This document shows, in pieces, positions 21,691 to 22,483 of a stretch of DNA of 22,483 nt. The position numbers and the translations under genes are program-made. Each line of letters opens with the position of its first letter. The stretch's first letter is position 1. The stretch is from DATKDU01 sp035512595. Its GTDB lineage: Bacteria; Planctomycetota; Planctomycetia; Pirellulales; Pirellulaceae. The notes beneath the pieces were generated by a model. That model was not told the origin of the DNA and searched no databases. It saw only the letters and a program-made list of their open reading frames with translations. The stretch is from assembly GCA_035512595.1 (NCBI GenBank), contig DATKDU010000072.1:1-22483 (forward strand), read 5' to 3'.

Positions 21691-21942
21691 TCAGATCGAG
21701 CCGCGGGAGATGGACTTTTCCAGGTCGGCGATTTGATCGTCGCTTAGCCCCGCATAGACATTGCACCACTCGGGAAGCTGGTCGGTGTCGGTTAGAATGT
21801 CGCTGGCCGGCGGTGCTACGCCGCAGCTCTCGACCTGGATCACGATTCGCTGATCGTTGCTCAGGGGGTGGCCGACGAGCCGTTCGGCGGCAGTGCGGTC
21901 GCTGCCGGGCAAGTCGCTGACGTTGTGGGTGACGGTTTCCAT
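21691..21942 (-). CDS. Small antitoxin-like hypothetical protein
   Basis: The 83-residue acidic protein reads METVTHNVSDLPGSDRTAAE, then RLVGHPLSNDQRIVIQVE and LPEWCNVYAGLSDDQIADLE. The final LPxWCxVYxGLSDxxIxxxE block and the VGHPLxxxQxVxIQV block are ones I associate with small planctomycete proteins often encoded next to toxins, but I cannot name a Pfam family with certainty. It is upstream of, and on the same strand as, the 188- and 88-residue genes (48 bp gap), so it may head that operon. Upstream of ATG 21942 the sequence TATACTTTTAATACTTTTAGC is AT-rich with a possible -10 box (TATACT); the leader would be very short. Confidence 0.6.
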   Translation of the reverse strand: METVTHNVSDLPGSDRTAAERLVGHPLSNDQRIVIQVESCGVAPPASDILTDTDQLPEWCNVYAGLSDDQIADLEKSISRGSI

Positions 21943-22053
21943 GCTAAAAGTATTAAAAGTATAGCGTGCATCGATGCGGCAGGCGATTGGCGCCTAACAA
22001 ACCGGCTCGCGCCGATTGTAGGATGAGTGCATCGGCGGGTCATCAGGGGGCTT

Positions 22054-22115
22054 ACGCCCCCCGCTCGCCGATTTGGACGCCCCCCGCTCGCCGATTTGGA
22101 CGCCCCCCGCTCGCC
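22054..22115. repeat. 23-bp tandem repeat, about 2.7 copies
   Basis: The unit begins ACGCCCCCCGCTCGCCG followed by ATTTGG. Copies at 22054-22076 and 22077-22099 are identical; the third (22100-22115) is cut after CTCGCCG. The first copy overlaps the right arm of the hairpin at 22046-22061. Confidence 0.85.
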
Positions 22116-22364
22116 GGTTGCAGGAGCAAGACGCCGTTTTTTTTCCACTGCCCGTGAATAATCATCCGCTCTCGCGCATCTAGTTTAGTGGACAACCGTG
22201 CGCACTGCCGGCCGCGGCGATAAGCTGGGGCACGGCGGCAATTGGCGCAAGGCTGCCCCCGGACGGACCAGTGCCGCCCGCGATGATCATTGACAATTTG
22301 TGAGTGATGAGGGGTGAGTGTGACTCCTGACCCTGGCTTCACCCCCCCCCAAAGAGGTATTGCA

Positions 22365-22383
22365 TTCAGACATTCTGTCTGAA
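22365..22383. repeat. Perfect palindrome TTCAGACA / TGTCTGAA
   Basis: TTCAGACA (22365-22372), spacer TTC, TGTCTGAA (22376-22383). An 8-bp perfect inverted repeat with an AT-rich end and a 3-base gap, unlike the GC-rich hairpins. It could be an operator for a gene to the right of the window or another repeat copy. Confidence 0.5.
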
Positions 22384-22483
22384 GCGACTTGCGCTCGCTC
22401 GCGGGCCGGGCCGTATTGTGTAAGTACGTACAGGTAAGGCGGTTGCGCCGCGGGGGCCTGTAAAGCCTGCGACGTAAGTGCGC

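Larger units (their letters stand above)
21943..22483. other. Right-end region without a supported gene
   Basis: 541 bp to the window edge. It holds a hairpin GGGGGC-TTAC-GCCCCC (22046-22061), a 23-bp tandem repeat (22054-22115), a run of eight T (22137-22144), a run of nine C (22342-22350) and a palindrome (22365-22383). No frame has convincing coding features; the 96-residue minus frame here owes its C-terminus to the tandem repeat. Confidence 0.5.

Noticed and set aside
22137..22144. Run of eight T as an intrinsic terminator
   Set aside because: No GC-rich hairpin directly precedes it and no gene ends just upstream on the plus strand.

Overview
The window is GC-rich (visibly lower in one island near 20.8-21.9 kb) and almost certainly comes from a planctomycete, most likely Pirellulales-like. 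The marker is a minus-strand block of three families that are expanded almost only in that phylum: a DUF1501 protein, a DUF1587/1592/1588/1585 'planctomycete cytochrome c' protein and a DUF1552 protein. The assignment also fits a ClpS of the divergent planctomycete type and the very high density of short palindromic repeats. No rRNA, tRNA, CRISPR array, transposase or prophage gene was found.

Layout. 2-1552 (+): 3' part of a large type IV prepilin/pseudopilin-like gene, cut by the window edge. 1553-2491: repeat-rich spacer. 2492-2938 (+): hot-dog acyl-CoA thioesterase. 2973-4238 (-): NupG-like major facilitator. 4619-5935 (+): beta-ketoacyl synthase homologue that has lost the catalytic Cys and one catalytic His. 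5947-11945 (-): possible small ORF, then DUF1552, DUF1592-type cytochrome c and DUF1501 genes, transcribed in the order DUF1501, DUF1592, DUF1552. 12292-15054 (-): serS and an M20 metallopeptidase, separated by an inverted pair of palindromes. 15268-17268 (+): compact clpS / hypothetical / mtaB operon. 17284-18704 (-): two tandem paralogous secreted helical proteins of unknown function. 19131-19771 (+): coiled-coil antitoxin and VapC-type PIN toxin with ATGA overlap. 19772-20812: an island of hairpins bounded in part by a 62-bp direct repeat. 20813-21942 (-): three small unrecognised genes (membrane protein, soluble protein, antitoxin-like protein) in lower-GC DNA. 21943-22483: no gene seen, with a 23-bp tandem repeat and a palindrome.

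The housekeeping genes (serS, clpS, mtaB) concern translation and proteolysis and do not form one pathway with the rest. The thioesterase and the synthase-like protein could act together on acyl chains, but the transporter gene lies between them on the other strand.

The most unusual signal is structural. At least twenty short palindromes fall into a few families in which the loop is nearly invariant (GGAA/TTCC, TGAA/TTCA, TAAA/TTTA, CCCGT/ACGGG, TAACA/TGTTA) while the stem differs from copy to copy with the base pairing kept. Several abut gene ends, and the stop codons of both mtaB and the M20 peptidase gene lie exactly in a hairpin loop, so these elements encode the last residues of the proteins.
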